A stretch of DNA of 57,128 nucleotides from VFBF01 sp034440275 (GTDB lineage Bacteria; Pseudomonadota; Alphaproteobacteria; Caulobacterales; Aquidulcibacteraceae): positions 1 to 57,128 of the forward strand of contig JAWXBS010000140.1 in NCBI GenBank assembly GCA_034440275.1, given 5' to 3'. The notes below the pieces were generated by a model. That model worked only from the letters and a program-made list of their open reading frames with translations. It ran no database searches and was not told the origin of the DNA. Shown one piece after another: positions 8,745 through 17,011 of this stretch. Each line of letters opens with the position of its first letter. Within the stretch, counting starts at the first letter, position 1. A program made the position numbers and the translations under genes.

Positions 8745-10130
8745 TCAAATTCCATCCGCGATCCGGCCTAACGATTCGTCACGACCGAGCAGCGCCAGTG
8801 TATGGCCAAGGTCCGGCGCGGGTGCGCCCCCCGTGAGAACGGCGCGAAGCCCGGGCCCGATCTGACCCATGCCGACGCCTTCGGCGGCGGCGAAGTCCTT
8901 GAGCGTCTGCGCCAGCGGCGCCTCCTCCCAGGCGGTCGCGGCTTCCAGACGGGGCAGGAGCCGGCCAAGCCGTTCCGCCACGCCGTCTTTCATCGCCTTT
9001 TGCGCTGCAGCGTCAAGCGCCACGGGGCGCTTCCGGATCAGGAAAAAGGTCTGATCAGCCAGTTCCACCACGGTCTTGGCCCTTGTCTTGAGGACAGGCA
9101 TGGCGGCGCGCACGCGGGACGCCGCAGTGTCATCGAGGCGCCAGTCACGCTGCGCCGCGATATGCTCCAGCACGAGGCGCGCAAGGCGGGTGTCATCGGC
9201 GCCTTTCATGTAGTGCGCGTTGACGAAATCGAGCTTGGCGAAGTCGAGCCGCGCAGGCCCGCGCCCCACATTGGCGAGATCGAAGACTGCCGCCGCCTCG
9301 TCGAGCGTCATCAATTCCTGATCGCCGTGACTCCAGCCCAGACGCATCAGATAATTGCAGAGCCCCTCGGGCAGATAGCCCATGTCGCGATACGCCTGCA
9401 CCGCGAGCGCGCCGTGCCGCTTCGAAAGCTTTGCGCCATCGGGTCCGTGGATGAGCGGAATGTGCGCATAGCGCGGCGGCTCCCAGCCCATCGCGCGGAA
9501 GATCGGAATCTGGCGCGCGGCGTTGGTAAGGTGATCGTCGCCGCGGATGGCGTGGGTGATGCCCATGTCATGGTCGTCGCACACCACCGCGTGCATGTAG
9601 GTCGGCACGCCGTCGGCGCGCACGAGCACGAGATCGTCGATGTCGCGCGCCTTCACGCGCACCGGGCCCTGCACCAGGTCATCGTTGAGTATTTCGCCAT
9701 CGTCCGGCGCCCGCAGGCGGATGACATAGGTGCGATCGTTCGGCGCCGACCCGCCGTCGCGCCATGGCGACCGGAATGCGCGGCCCTCCTTCTGGGACTT
9801 GGCGCGCTCGGCGTCCGCTTCATCCGTCGTGAGATAGCAGCGGAATGCGGTCCCTCGCCCGATCATCTCTTCGGCGACCTCACGGTGCCGCTCTGCGCGT
9901 GCGAACTGATAGACGGGATCGACGTCGGCTTTCAGACCGAGCCAGTCGAGCCCGTCGAGAATGGCGTCAATCGCTTCCTGCGTGGAGCGCGCGCGGTCGG
10001 TGTCCTCGATGCGCAGCAGATACGTTCCGCCATGGCGTCTGGCGAAGAGCCAGTTGAATAGCGCCGTCCGCGCGCCTCCGATATGAAGGAACCCGGTGGG
10101 GGATGGGGCGAAGCGCGTGACGACGCTCAT
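8745..10130 (-). CDS. gltX: Glutamate--tRNA ligase
   Basis: This class I synthetase charges tRNA-Glu. The start chosen (ATG at 10130) opens directly with MSVVTRFAPSPTGFLHIGGA, which contains the HIGH motif (here HIGG). The KMSKS loop is KLSKRHG. The product is 461 residues, normal for the family. An in-frame extension of 151 codons upstream is Ala/Arg rich, lies opposite comEC and is rejected. Alphaproteobacteria often carry two GltX-type enzymes, one of which charges tRNA-Gln; which type this is cannot be told from sequence alone. It is divergent from comEC, with overlapping 5' ends. Confidence 0.95.
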   Translation of the reverse strand: MSVVTRFAPSPTGFLHIGGARTALFNWLFARRHGGTYLLRIEDTDRARSTQEAIDAILDGLDWLGLKADVDPVYQFARAERHREVAEEMIGRGTAFRCYLTTDEADAERAKSQKEGRAFRSPWRDGGSAPNDRTYVIRLRAPDDGEILNDDLVQGPVRVKARDIDDLVLVRADGVPTYMHAVVCDDHDMGITHAIRGDDHLTNAARQIPIFRAMGWEPPRYAHIPLIHGPDGAKLSKRHGALAVQAYRDMGYLPEGLCNYLMRLGWSHGDQELMTLDEAAAVFDLANVGRGPARLDFAKLDFVNAHYMKGADDTRLARLVLEHIAAQRDWRLDDTAASRVRAAMPVLKTRAKTVVELADQTFFLIRKRPVALDAAAQKAMKDGVAERLGRLLPRLEAATAWEEAPLAQTLKDFAAAEGVGMGQIGPGLRAVLTGGAPAPDLGHTLALLGRDESLGRIADGI

Positions 10131-12123
10131 CGGCGGGGAATACCTTTCCAAAAGGAAGCCGGCGCGCCTGCGCCGCGCGCCTCGTAAAGCGCGCCTAGCC
10201 GATGCGATCAAGGCGGCGTTCGCGGGAACGCTCGCGCTGCAGCATGACCGCTGGGCGCTCTGGCCGCCCGTAGCGATGATCTTCGGCGCGGCGGCGTGGA
10301 TGACGGCGGTGACGGCGCCGCCGGACTGGCTGGCGCCGACGACGGCATTCGCCGCCGCCGTCGCGGCTCTTCTACTAGCCGCTTGGCCCCTCAACGGACG
10401 GGGACGGCTTCGCATGGCGGCGGCAGCGGCCTTGCTGATGCTCGCGGCCTTCGCGCTCGGCGCGGTCGCCGCGCAGGTACGCACGGCGCTGGTGGCGGCC
10501 CCGCGTGTCACCGAGGAGCTGGGACCCCTGCGTCTCACCGGCTGGGTGCTGGATGCGGAGCCCGGCGCCAACCGGCCGCGCATGAAGGTGCTCGTCGATA
10601 CTGTGGAGACGCTCGCTGCGCCGCCGCGTTTCGTCCGCCTGTCAGTGAACGCCGTCGTGTCCCCGGGACGCGCCGTCGACTGCCTTGTATTGTTGGGCCC
10701 GCCCGAAGGTCCGATGGCGCCGCGTGGATTCGATTTCGCGCGCCGCGCCTACTTCCAGAAGATCGGCGCAACTGGCGTCGCGCTGGGGCGGTGCCGTCCG
10801 ACGAACGCCGCGCCGCCGGCGCTCTGGGTGGACCGCGCCATGCTGTGGACCACGGCGGTGCGCCGCGATCTCACCGAGAGCATGGTGGCCATGGCGCCGC
10901 ATGAGGGCGGCGCGATTGCAGCGGCGCTGGTGACCGGCGACCGCAGCTTCATGAGTGACGCAACAAACGTCGCGTTTCGTGACTCAGGTCTTGGCCATCT
11001 TCTCTCGGTCTCGGGTCTGCACATGGCGCTTGTCGCCGGCGGCATCTATGCGGCGCTCCATTTTCTGCTCGCGTTGATCGCGCCGCTCGCGTTGCGTTTT
11101 CCGATCCGGAAATGGGCGGCGGGCGCCGCGCTGGCGGGGGGCGCCTTCTACCTCGTGGTTTCAGGCGCAAGCGTGCCGGCGCAGCGCGCGTTCGTGATGA
11201 CGGCGCTAGCATTGGGCGCGGTGTTGATTGACCGGCCGCCATTCAGTCTGCGCGCGTTGGGGCTCGCAGCGGTGGTGGTTGTGCTTTTGGCGCCGGAGTC
11301 CGTCGTCGATGCGGGATTTCAGATGTCGTTCGCTGCGACGGCGGCGTTGATCGCGGCGTTCGAACGACCGGCAGACGAAGCGCCGCCGCCGATGGCGCCG
11401 GGACTACTTCTCGGTGGTCTGGATGCTTCGTGGCGGTTGCTCTCCGGCATGCTCATCGCGAGCCTCGTCGCGGGCGTCGCGACCGATGTTTTTGCGATCT
11501 ATCACTTCCAGCGCGTGGCGGTTTACGGCCTCGCGTCAAACCTTGCCTCGACGCCGCTGATCAGTTTCGTGATTGCGCCTGCAGCGGTGATTGCCGCGGT
11601 GCTTGCGCCGTTCGGCCTGGCGGAGGGGCCGCTCGCCGTGATGGCGGGCGCGCTCGACATGCTTGCGGCGGTGGGGCGGGTGTTTTCCGACAGGCCGGAA
11701 GCGGTGCGTCCATTGCCGGCGGCGCCGGAGGCGGCGTTTCTCGTCGCTGTGGCGGCGATCATCTGGGCGTGCTTGTGGAAAGGTGCTTTGCGCGGCTCGC
11801 CGTGCCGGTGCTTGCGGTGGCGGCAGGCGTCTACATCGTGGCGCCGAAGTCTGTACTTTGGGCGGACGGCGACTTGCGCGCGGTCGTTGCGCGCACGCCA
11901 GACAGCTGGGTCGTTGCAGCTGATCCGCGACGCGGCGCCTTTGCGAAGGGGAGACTGGCGGGCCTCGCGGGACTATCTCCGCTGCAGGCGGAGAAGCTGT
12001 CGCCGCCTGGCGCTTGCGATGAGAACGCCTGTTCGTGGACGACGCCGCGTGACCGCCGCGTCGTGCGCCTCTATCGGTCCGAAGGGTTGGAAGTCGCCTG
12101 CACTCGGGGCGCCATCGTGTTGA
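10096..12123 (+). CDS. comEC: ComEC/Rec2-family DNA-uptake membrane protein, reading frame broken near 11780
   Basis: ComEC forms the inner-membrane channel for single-stranded DNA in natural transformation. Residues about 60-210 match the DUF4131 domain (LTGWVLDAEPGANRPRMKV). Residues about 260-560 match the Competence domain (ALVTGDRSFMSDATNVAFRDSG, LSVSGLHMALVAGG) with many membrane helices. After IIWACLWKG the frame turns Arg/Cys rich and ends at 12123 with no family likeness. The expected C-terminus continues in another frame to 12311 (next entry). The gene therefore carries a 1-base frameshift or a sequencing error. The start is uncertain: ATG 10096 and GTG 10117 are both possible, and both overlap the gltX 5' end. 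Confidence 0.82.
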   Translation: MGDGAKRVTTLIGGEYLSKRKPARLRRAPRKARLADAIKAAFAGTLALQHDRWALWPPVAMIFGAAAWMTAVTAPPDWLAPTTAFAAAVAALLLAAWPLNGRGRLRMAAAAALLMLAAFALGAVAAQVRTALVAAPRVTEELGPLRLTGWVLDAEPGANRPRMKVLVDTVETLAAPPRFVRLSVNAVVSPGRAVDCLVLLGPPEGPMAPRGFDFARRAYFQKIGATGVALGRCRPTNAAPPALWVDRAMLWTTAVRRDLTESMVAMAPHEGGAIAAALVTGDRSFMSDATNVAFRDSGLGHLLSVSGLHMALVAGGIYAALHFLLALIAPLALRFPIRKWAAGAALAGGAFYLVVSGASVPAQRAFVMTALALGAVLIDRPPFSLRALGLAAVVVVLLAPESVVDAGFQMSFAATAALIAAFERPADEAPPPMAPGLLLGGLDASWRLLSGMLIASLVAGVATDVFAIYHFQRVAVYGLASNLASTPLISFVIAPAAVIAAVLAPFGLAEGPLAVMAGALDMLAAVGRVFSDRPEAVRPLPAAPEAAFLVAVAAIIWACLWKGALRGSPCRCLRWRQASTSWRRSLYFGRTATCARSLRARQTAGSLQLIRDAAPLRRGDWRASRDYLRCRRRSCRRLALAMRTPVRGRRRVTAASCASIGPKGWKSPALGAPSC

Positions 12124-12311
12124 GCGACACCGCTCTGGATCGCGCGTTCGTTGCGCGCTGCAGGCCGGCGCTCGCCGTCGATCCAACCGATCTCACGTTG
12201 CGCGGCGGGATCGCGATCGTCGAAACGCGCCATGGCGTCGAGGTGCGTCGTGCACGCGATCACGCAGGCCATCGCCCCTGGTCAGGCAGGCTCAGGCGTA
12301 TCGACGAATGA
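11784..12311 (+). other. Displaced C-terminal coding frame of comEC
   Basis: This frame, one base back from the comEC frame, reads RLAVPVLAVAAGVYIVAP, then VLWADGDLRAVVARTPDSWV, and ends in HRPWSGRLRRIDE. A hydrophobic helix, a soluble tail of the 'ADGDLRAVV' kind and a final 'RPW' segment are what I recall for the C-terminus of alphaproteobacterial ComEC proteins. No HxHxDH metallo-beta-lactamase motif is visible, so this is the short ComEC type. Joining the frames gives about 738 residues. The last 20 bases overlap the 3' end of convergent lexA. Confidence 0.75.
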
Positions 12312-12990
12312 GCGCGACGAGCTTGCCCTGGATCTGCACGCGGTCCGGCCCGAATATCCGCGTTTCATAGCGCGGGTTGGCGGCTTCCAGCGCCACGGAG
12401 TTGCCTTTGCGGCGCAGACGCTTGAGGGTCGCTTCCTCGCCATCCACCAGCGCGACGACGATGTCGCCCGTGTTGGCGGTGTCGCACTTCTGGAGCACGA
12501 CCACGTCGCCCTCCAGAATGCCGGCGTTGATCATCGAGTCGCCCTTCACTTCGAGCGCGAAGTGTTCGGCGTTGGCGGCCAGATCGCCGGGTGCGGTGAT
12601 GCGACCGATCTCAGTCTCGATGGCTTCCTTCGGCACGCCGGCGGCGATCTTGCCGAGAATGGGGATGTCGTAGCCGCCATCCAGCTCCCGGTCGGCGTCG
12701 CGGACGGCTTCCGTTGCGCCAACAAGCGCGGGTTTGAACTGGGCCCGGCCGCGGGGCGGGGCGGCAGGAGTTGCGGAGTCGGGCAGCTTGAGCACCTCAA
12801 GGGCCCGCGCCCGGTGCGCAAGGCGACGCAGGAAGCCACGTTCCTCCAGCGCGGTGATCAGGCGGTGAATACCCGACTTCGACGCCAGATCGAGCGCATC
12901 CTTCATCTCGTCGAAAGAGGGGGAGACGCCCGTCTCCTTGATCTTCTGGTGGATGAAAAGGAGCAGTTCTTTCTGCTTCGCGGTGAGCAT
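12292..12990 (-). CDS. lexA: SOS repressor LexA
   Basis: LexA represses DNA-damage genes and cleaves itself when RecA filaments form. The 232 residues start MLTAKQKELLLFIHQKIKE with the winged-helix domain to about residue 65 (recognition helix around SKSGIHRLITALEERGF). The self-cleavage site is Ala117-Gly118 (KIAAGVP). The catalytic dyad is Ser152 (KGDSMINAGI) and Lys190 (EEATLKRL). The 30-residue linker rich in Pro and Ala is longer than in E. coli. The gene stands alone, with an SOS box 62-77 bases upstream, which implies autoregulation. Confidence 0.97.
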   Translation of the reverse strand: MLTAKQKELLLFIHQKIKETGVSPSFDEMKDALDLASKSGIHRLITALEERGFLRRLAHRARALEVLKLPDSATPAAPPRGRAQFKPALVGATEAVRDADRELDGGYDIPILGKIAAGVPKEAIETEIGRITAPGDLAANAEHFALEVKGDSMINAGILEGDVVVLQKCDTANTGDIVVALVDGEEATLKRLRRKGNSVALEAANPRYETRIFGPDRVQIQGKLVALIRRYA

Positions 12991-13031
12991 GACTTGCCTT
13001 CCGGATCCGTCGTCCCGGCCGGTTGGCGCAG

Positions 13032-13046
13032 GAACAAAAGGTCAAC
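13032..13046 (-). promoter_or_regulatory. Possible second, degenerate SOS box
   Basis: On the minus strand this reads GTTG-N7-GTTC, one base off the LexA consensus. It is 6 bases closer to lexA than the perfect box. It could widen LexA binding, or it could be chance in a short interval. There is no further support. Confidence 0.4.
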
Positions 13047-13052
13047 CCGGAT

Positions 13053-13067
13053 GTTCTATGTCCGTTC
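13053..13067 (-). promoter_or_regulatory. LexA operator (SOS box) of lexA
   Basis: The sequence GTTC-TATGTCC-GTTC is a perfect match to the direct-repeat GTTC-N7-GTTC box bound by alphaproteobacterial LexA. It is read here on the plus strand; the site works in either orientation. It lies 63 bases upstream of the lexA start, a fitting place for autorepression. Confidence 0.85.
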
Positions 13068-13109
13068 CCGACTCGGGTCAAGTTGTGTGGCGACAGTCTT
13101 CCTGGAGGT

Positions 13110-13907
13110 TCAGACGGCTAGGCCAAGTAGTCGACGTGTTGCGGGGGCGACGTCGTCTTCCCGCATCAGTGACTCACCCACCAGAAACGCCGTCGCGCCC
13201 GCGCGCGCCAGCTGTTTGATGTCGGCCGGCGCAGCGATCCCGGACTCCGCCACGAGAATTCGGTCCGGCGGAACAAGAGGCGCCAGTTCCTCGGTCGTCT
13301 CCAGGCGGGTCACGAAGGTGCGCAGGTCCCGATTGTTTACGCCGATCATGCGGGCGGGGAGGCGCAGGGCGCGCCGCACCTCTTCGGCGTCGTGGCACTC
13401 CACGAGTGCGTCCATGTCGTAGTCGTCGGCCGCCGCGACCAACTCGGCGGCCAGGCCGTCGTCGACGGCCGCCATGATCACCAGGATCGCGTCGGCGCCG
13501 AGCGCGCGGCTCTCCGCGACCTGCCAGGGATCGATCATGAAGTCCTTGCGCAGCGCTGGGAGCGCGCAAGCAGCTCGGGCTTCCACGAGGTAGGTGTCAT
13601 CCCCCTGGAAGCTTGGACAATCGGTCAAGACCGAAAGGCACGCTGCGCCACCATCGCTAAAGGCGCGCGCCAGATCTGATGGATGGAAATCGGTGCGGAT
13701 AAGTCCGCGCGAGGGGCTCGCCTTTTTGATCTCGGCGATGAGGGCGTAGCGGCCTTCTGCGTGCGCCGTCTTCAACGCTTCAGCAAAACCTCGCGCGGCG
13801 GGCTGCCGACGCGCGTCGGCGTCGACGTCGGCAAATGTCCGTTGCGAGCGGCGCGCCGCGACTTCCTCGCGCTTGTAGGCGATGATGCGGGAGAGTGTGT
13901 CGGTCAT
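13110..13907 (-). CDS. trpC: Indole-3-glycerol phosphate synthase
   Basis: TrpC closes the indole ring in tryptophan synthesis. The 265-residue TIM barrel shows LIAEIKKASPSRGLIR (catalytic Lys), LPALRKDFMIDPWQV, GVNNRDLRTF and LVAESGI, all canonical. It is monofunctional, not fused to TrpF. Its start overlaps the trpD stop (ATGA), so it is the last gene of the trp run. The moaC-moeA pair that I recall downstream of trpC in some relatives is absent; lexA comes next. Confidence 0.96.
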   Translation of the reverse strand: MTDTLSRIIAYKREEVAARRSQRTFADVDADARRQPAARGFAEALKTAHAEGRYALIAEIKKASPSRGLIRTDFHPSDLARAFSDGGAACLSVLTDCPSFQGDDTYLVEARAACALPALRKDFMIDPWQVAESRALGADAILVIMAAVDDGLAAELVAAADDYDMDALVECHDAEEVRRALRLPARMIGVNNRDLRTFVTRLETTEELAPLVPPDRILVAESGIAAPADIKQLARAGATAFLVGESLMREDDVAPATRRLLGLAV

Positions 13908-14890
13908 GGCGCGTGCGCCGTCAGATCGCGGAGCTTCAACAGTGCGGCCTTCGCTCGACGGTCGTGTAGCGACGTCCGCGCAAGCGCCATGCCATCCCGG
14001 ATGTCCTCGGCGCGCCCGGCGGCAACGAGCGCGGCGCCCGCGTTGAGCAGCACGAAAGACTCGTAGCCGGAACCAGGTAGATCGCCGTCGAGGAGACGCC
14101 GAAGTTGAAGGGCATTTTCCGAGGCGTCCCCGCCGCGCACGCTGGCGTTGAGAGCCCCAGGAATTCCGACCTGGTGCGGATGGAGTTGAAAGACGCGAAC
14201 GATTCCGTCCTTCATTTCCGCGACCTCGGCCGGTCCCTCACATGACAATTCGTCAAGTCCGCCTGCGCCATGCACCACCAGAGCGTGTGTGGCGCCGAGC
14301 ATGGCAAGGGCTTCCGCCATCGGTCGCACCGCGCCGGCGCTGTAGACGCCGACGAGTTGGCGGGTCACGCCCGCCGGATTCGACAGCGGGCCCAACAGAT
14401 TGAAAATCGTGCGCTGGCCGAGCACACGCCGCGCTGGTGCAACGTGCCGCATGGCGGGGTGATGGTTCTGCGCAAAGAGGAAAGCGATTTTCGCTTCGCG
14501 CAGGCAACGCTCGAGAATCGATGCGTCGCCGGTGAGCTTCACGCCCAGCCCTTCGAGCACATCGGCGGCGCCGGATTTCGACGACATGGCGCGGTTGCCA
14601 TGCTTGGCGACCGTCACGCCACACCCTGCGACGACGAACGCAACCCCCGTCGAGATGTTGAGCGTATGCACGCCGTCGCCGCCCGTGCCGCACACGTCGA
14701 CGGCGTCTTCTGGCGCGCTCACCGGGACCATCCGCGCCCGCATGGCGCGTGCGCCGGCCGCGAGTGCAACGGGGTCGGTCATCTGCGGAACGGTGGCGAG
14801 CAGGAAGGCGGTGATGTCGCCCTGGCTCGCTTCGCCATCCATGATGGCGGCGAAGCCTGACTCGAGATCGGCGATGGAGAGGGGACTCAT
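13904..14890 (-). CDS. trpD: Anthranilate phosphoribosyltransferase
   Basis: TrpD joins anthranilate to PRPP. The 328 residues contain the PRPP-binding VCGTGGDGVHTLNIST and VAKHGNRAMSSKSGAADVLE, and the later FLFAQNHHPAMRHVAPAR, all diagnostic. The length is usual. It overlaps trpG and trpC by 4 bases on either side, so translation of all three is probably coupled. Confidence 0.96.
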   Translation of the reverse strand: MSPLSIADLESGFAAIMDGEASQGDITAFLLATVPQMTDPVALAAGARAMRARMVPVSAPEDAVDVCGTGGDGVHTLNISTGVAFVVAGCGVTVAKHGNRAMSSKSGAADVLEGLGVKLTGDASILERCLREAKIAFLFAQNHHPAMRHVAPARRVLGQRTIFNLLGPLSNPAGVTRQLVGVYSAGAVRPMAEALAMLGATHALVVHGAGGLDELSCEGPAEVAEMKDGIVRVFQLHPHQVGIPGALNASVRGGDASENALQLRRLLDGDLPGSGYESFVLLNAGAALVAAGRAEDIRDGMALARTSLHDRRAKAALLKLRDLTAHAP

Positions 14891-15465
14891 TTCAGCACGC
14901 TGGCGGCGACGAGAAAATTGCGCAACATCGCGTGGCCGTGCTCGGACGCGATCGATTCCGGGTGGAACTGCACGCCGAAGATGGGGCGCGAACGGTGGCT
15001 CATGCCCATGACTTCGCCGTCCGCCGTTTCAGCGTCGATGCGCAGCGTCTCGGGAAACGTGTCCCGGGCGACGGCGAGACTGTGATAGCGCGTGCCGTCG
15101 AACTGCTTCGGCAGTCCGGCGAACAGCCCTCGATCCTCGCAACGTATGCTGGAAATTTTGCCATGCATGATGGCGCCCGCGCGCACGACGTCGCCGCCGA
15201 ACGCCTGGCCGATGGCCTGATGTCCGAGGCAGACGCCTAGGATCGGCATGCTTTCGGGTGCGGCCGCGATGAGGTCGAGACAGATGCCCGCCTCGTTTGG
15301 GGAGCACGGCCCGGGCGAGAGGATGATCGCCTGCGGATCGAGCGCGAGCGCCTCGTTCACGCTGATCTTGTCGTTGCGGCGCACCTCGACCTCGGCGCCG
15401 AGTTCTTCGAGATAATGCACGAGATTGTAGGTGAAGCTGTCGTAGTTATCGATCATCAGGATCAT
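14887..15465 (-). CDS. trpG: Anthranilate synthase component II (glutamine amidotransferase)
   Basis: TrpG supplies ammonia from glutamine to TrpE. The class I amidotransferase triad is visible in 192 residues: the nucleophile Cys in LGVCLGHQAIGQAF, and His and Glu in GVQFHPESIASEHG. The N-terminus MILMIDNYDSFTYNLVHYLE is typical. Because of its place in the trp operon I call it trpG, although the same enzyme can serve as PabA in organisms with one copy. Confidence 0.95.
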   Translation of the reverse strand: MILMIDNYDSFTYNLVHYLEELGAEVEVRRNDKISVNEALALDPQAIILSPGPCSPNEAGICLDLIAAAPESMPILGVCLGHQAIGQAFGGDVVRAGAIMHGKISSIRCEDRGLFAGLPKQFDGTRYHSLAVARDTFPETLRIDAETADGEVMGMSHRSRPIFGVQFHPESIASEHGHAMLRNFLVAASVLK

Positions 15466-15502
15466 GGCGGCGGTTCCTTGAGTGAAAGGGAGGGGAAACG
15501 AT

Positions 15503-17011
15503 TCAGGTGAATCGCCACGCCTCCGCCGCCGCGCGAAAGAGTGCGCGCGCCTTGTGCACTGTCTCTTCCCATTCCAGTTGCGGATCGCTGTCGAGCACGA
15601 CCCCGCCGCCCGCCTGCACGTGCAGCACGCCGTCTTTCACCACACCGGTGCGCAGCGCGATGCAGGTGTCGAGGTCGCCGGAAGCAGAGATATAGCCGAC
15701 GCCGCCGCCATAGACACCGCGGCGGTGCTTCTCCACTTCGTCGATGATCTCCATCGCACGCACTTTCGGCGCGCCGGATACGGTGCCCGCAGGATGGCCC
15801 GCAAAGAGTGCGTCGAGCGCGTCGAGATCAGGCCGGAGCCGCCCCTCGACGTTGGAGACAATGTGCATCACGTGGCTGTAGCGCTCGACGTGAAATTGTT
15901 GAGTCACCCGCACGCCGCCGTCGCGGTTCGACTGCCGCTTGGTGAGCGCCACGCGACCTACGTCGTTGCGACCGAGGTCGAGCAGCATGAGATGCTCGGA
16001 GCGTTCCTTGGCGTCGGCGAGCAGTTCTTCCTCAAGCGCCGCATCCTCCGCAGGCGTCTTGCCGCGGGGACGCGTGCCGGCGATCGGACGGATGGTGACG
16101 ACGCCGTCGCGCACGCGCACGAGGATTTCAGGCGACGATCCCACGAGCGCGAAGCCCTTGAAATTCAGGTAGAAGAGAAAGGGTGAGGGGTTGATGCGGC
16201 GGAGCGCGCGATAGAGCGCAAGCGGGGATTCCAGCAACGGCGCTGAGAAACGCTGGCTCGGCACGACTTGGAAAATGTCGCCAGCCTGCGCGTAGGCGCG
16301 GCAGCGTTCCACGATGACGCGATACGCTTCGGGCGTCGTGTTCGACACCGGCTCCGGCTGCGTCTGGGGCGCTACGCCTACAGGCCGAGTGACGGGTACG
16401 TGGTCTTCAAGCGTTTCAACCGCGCGGGACAGCCGCGCTGTTGCCTCTGCATAGGCATCGCCCGCAGCGCCGGGCCGCGCCACCGTCACGAAGGTGATTT
16501 CGCTCGCTACATTGTCGAACACGGCAACGATCGTCGGGCGCACCATGAGCGCTTCCGGAAGATCAAGCGGGTCCGGAGCGGTCCCCGGCAACGTCTCGAC
16601 GTAGCGGACCATGTCGTAACTGAGGTAGCCGAACAGCCCTGCCGACGGTGGCGGCAGGCCGTTGGGAATGTCGGCTGCGCTTTCCGCCACGATGCGGCGA
16701 AACGCTTCGATCGGCGCCTCGGACATGGCGACAAAGTCGCCATCCTCGAAGCCGCCAGCACTGCGTTCGGCACGCCCTTCACGGATGCGGAACACGAGAT
16801 CGGGCGCCAGGCCGATGATGGAATACCGCCCGCGCCAGTCGCCGCCCTGCACGGATTCCAGCAGGAAGACGCCAGGCGCGTCCGCGCCGAGTTTCAGCAA
16901 CGCCGACACGGGGGTTTCAAGGTCGCTGACGCGACGCGCCCAGACGAGTTGAGCGCGCCCCTCGGCGAGCCCCGCGACGACAACGTCGCGCGCGGGCTCG
17001 ATCGCAATCAC
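15503..17011 (-). CDS. trpE: Anthranilate synthase component I
   Basis: TrpE turns chorismate into anthranilate. The catalytic domain shows GDIFQVVPSQRFS, the feedback and active-site segment RPIAGTRPRGKT, LDLGRNDVGR, ERYSHVMH and AGTVSGAPKVRAMEII. I chose the GTG at 17011, whose GTGA overlaps the ppiD stop, giving 502 residues. The 155 in-frame codons upstream are Arg-rich shadow inside ppiD. A small extra stretch (LTKRQSNRDGG) sits before VRVTQQFHVERYS, where relatives have a shorter loop. trpG follows after 37 bases. Confidence 0.95.
   Translation of the reverse strand: MIAIEPARDVVVAGLAEGRAQLVWARRVSDLETPVSALLKLGADAPGVFLLESVQGGDWRGRYSIIGLAPDLVFRIREGRAERSAGGFEDGDFVAMSEAPIEAFRRIVAESAADIPNGLPPPSAGLFGYLSYDMVRYVETLPGTAPDPLDLPEALMVRPTIVAVFDNVASEITFVTVARPGAAGDAYAEATARLSRAVETLEDHVPVTRPVGVAPQTQPEPVSNTTPEAYRVIVERCRAYAQAGDIFQVVPSQRFSAPLLESPLALYRALRRINPSPFLFYLNFKGFALVGSSPEILVRVRDGVVTIRPIAGTRPRGKTPAEDAALEEELLADAKERSEHLMLLDLGRNDVGRVALTKRQSNRDGGVRVTQQFHVERYSHVMHIVSNVEGRLRPDLDALDALFAGHPAGTVSGAPKVRAMEIIDEVEKHRRGVYGGGVGYISASGDLDTCIALRTGVVKDGVLHVQAGGGVVLDSDPQLEWEETVHKARALFRAAAEAWRFT

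Noticed and set aside
11775..11800. Programmed -1 frameshifting in comEC
   Set aside because: The bases TGG AAA GGT GCT TTG contain no standard X-XXY-YYZ slippery heptamer, and no strong downstream pseudoknot is evident. A lost base or sequencing error is simpler.
15466..15502. Tryptophan leader peptide or attenuator within the trp run
   Set aside because: The 37-base gap has no Trp-rich short frame, and the operon is entered from ppiD by a 4-base overlap, leaving no leader before trpE.
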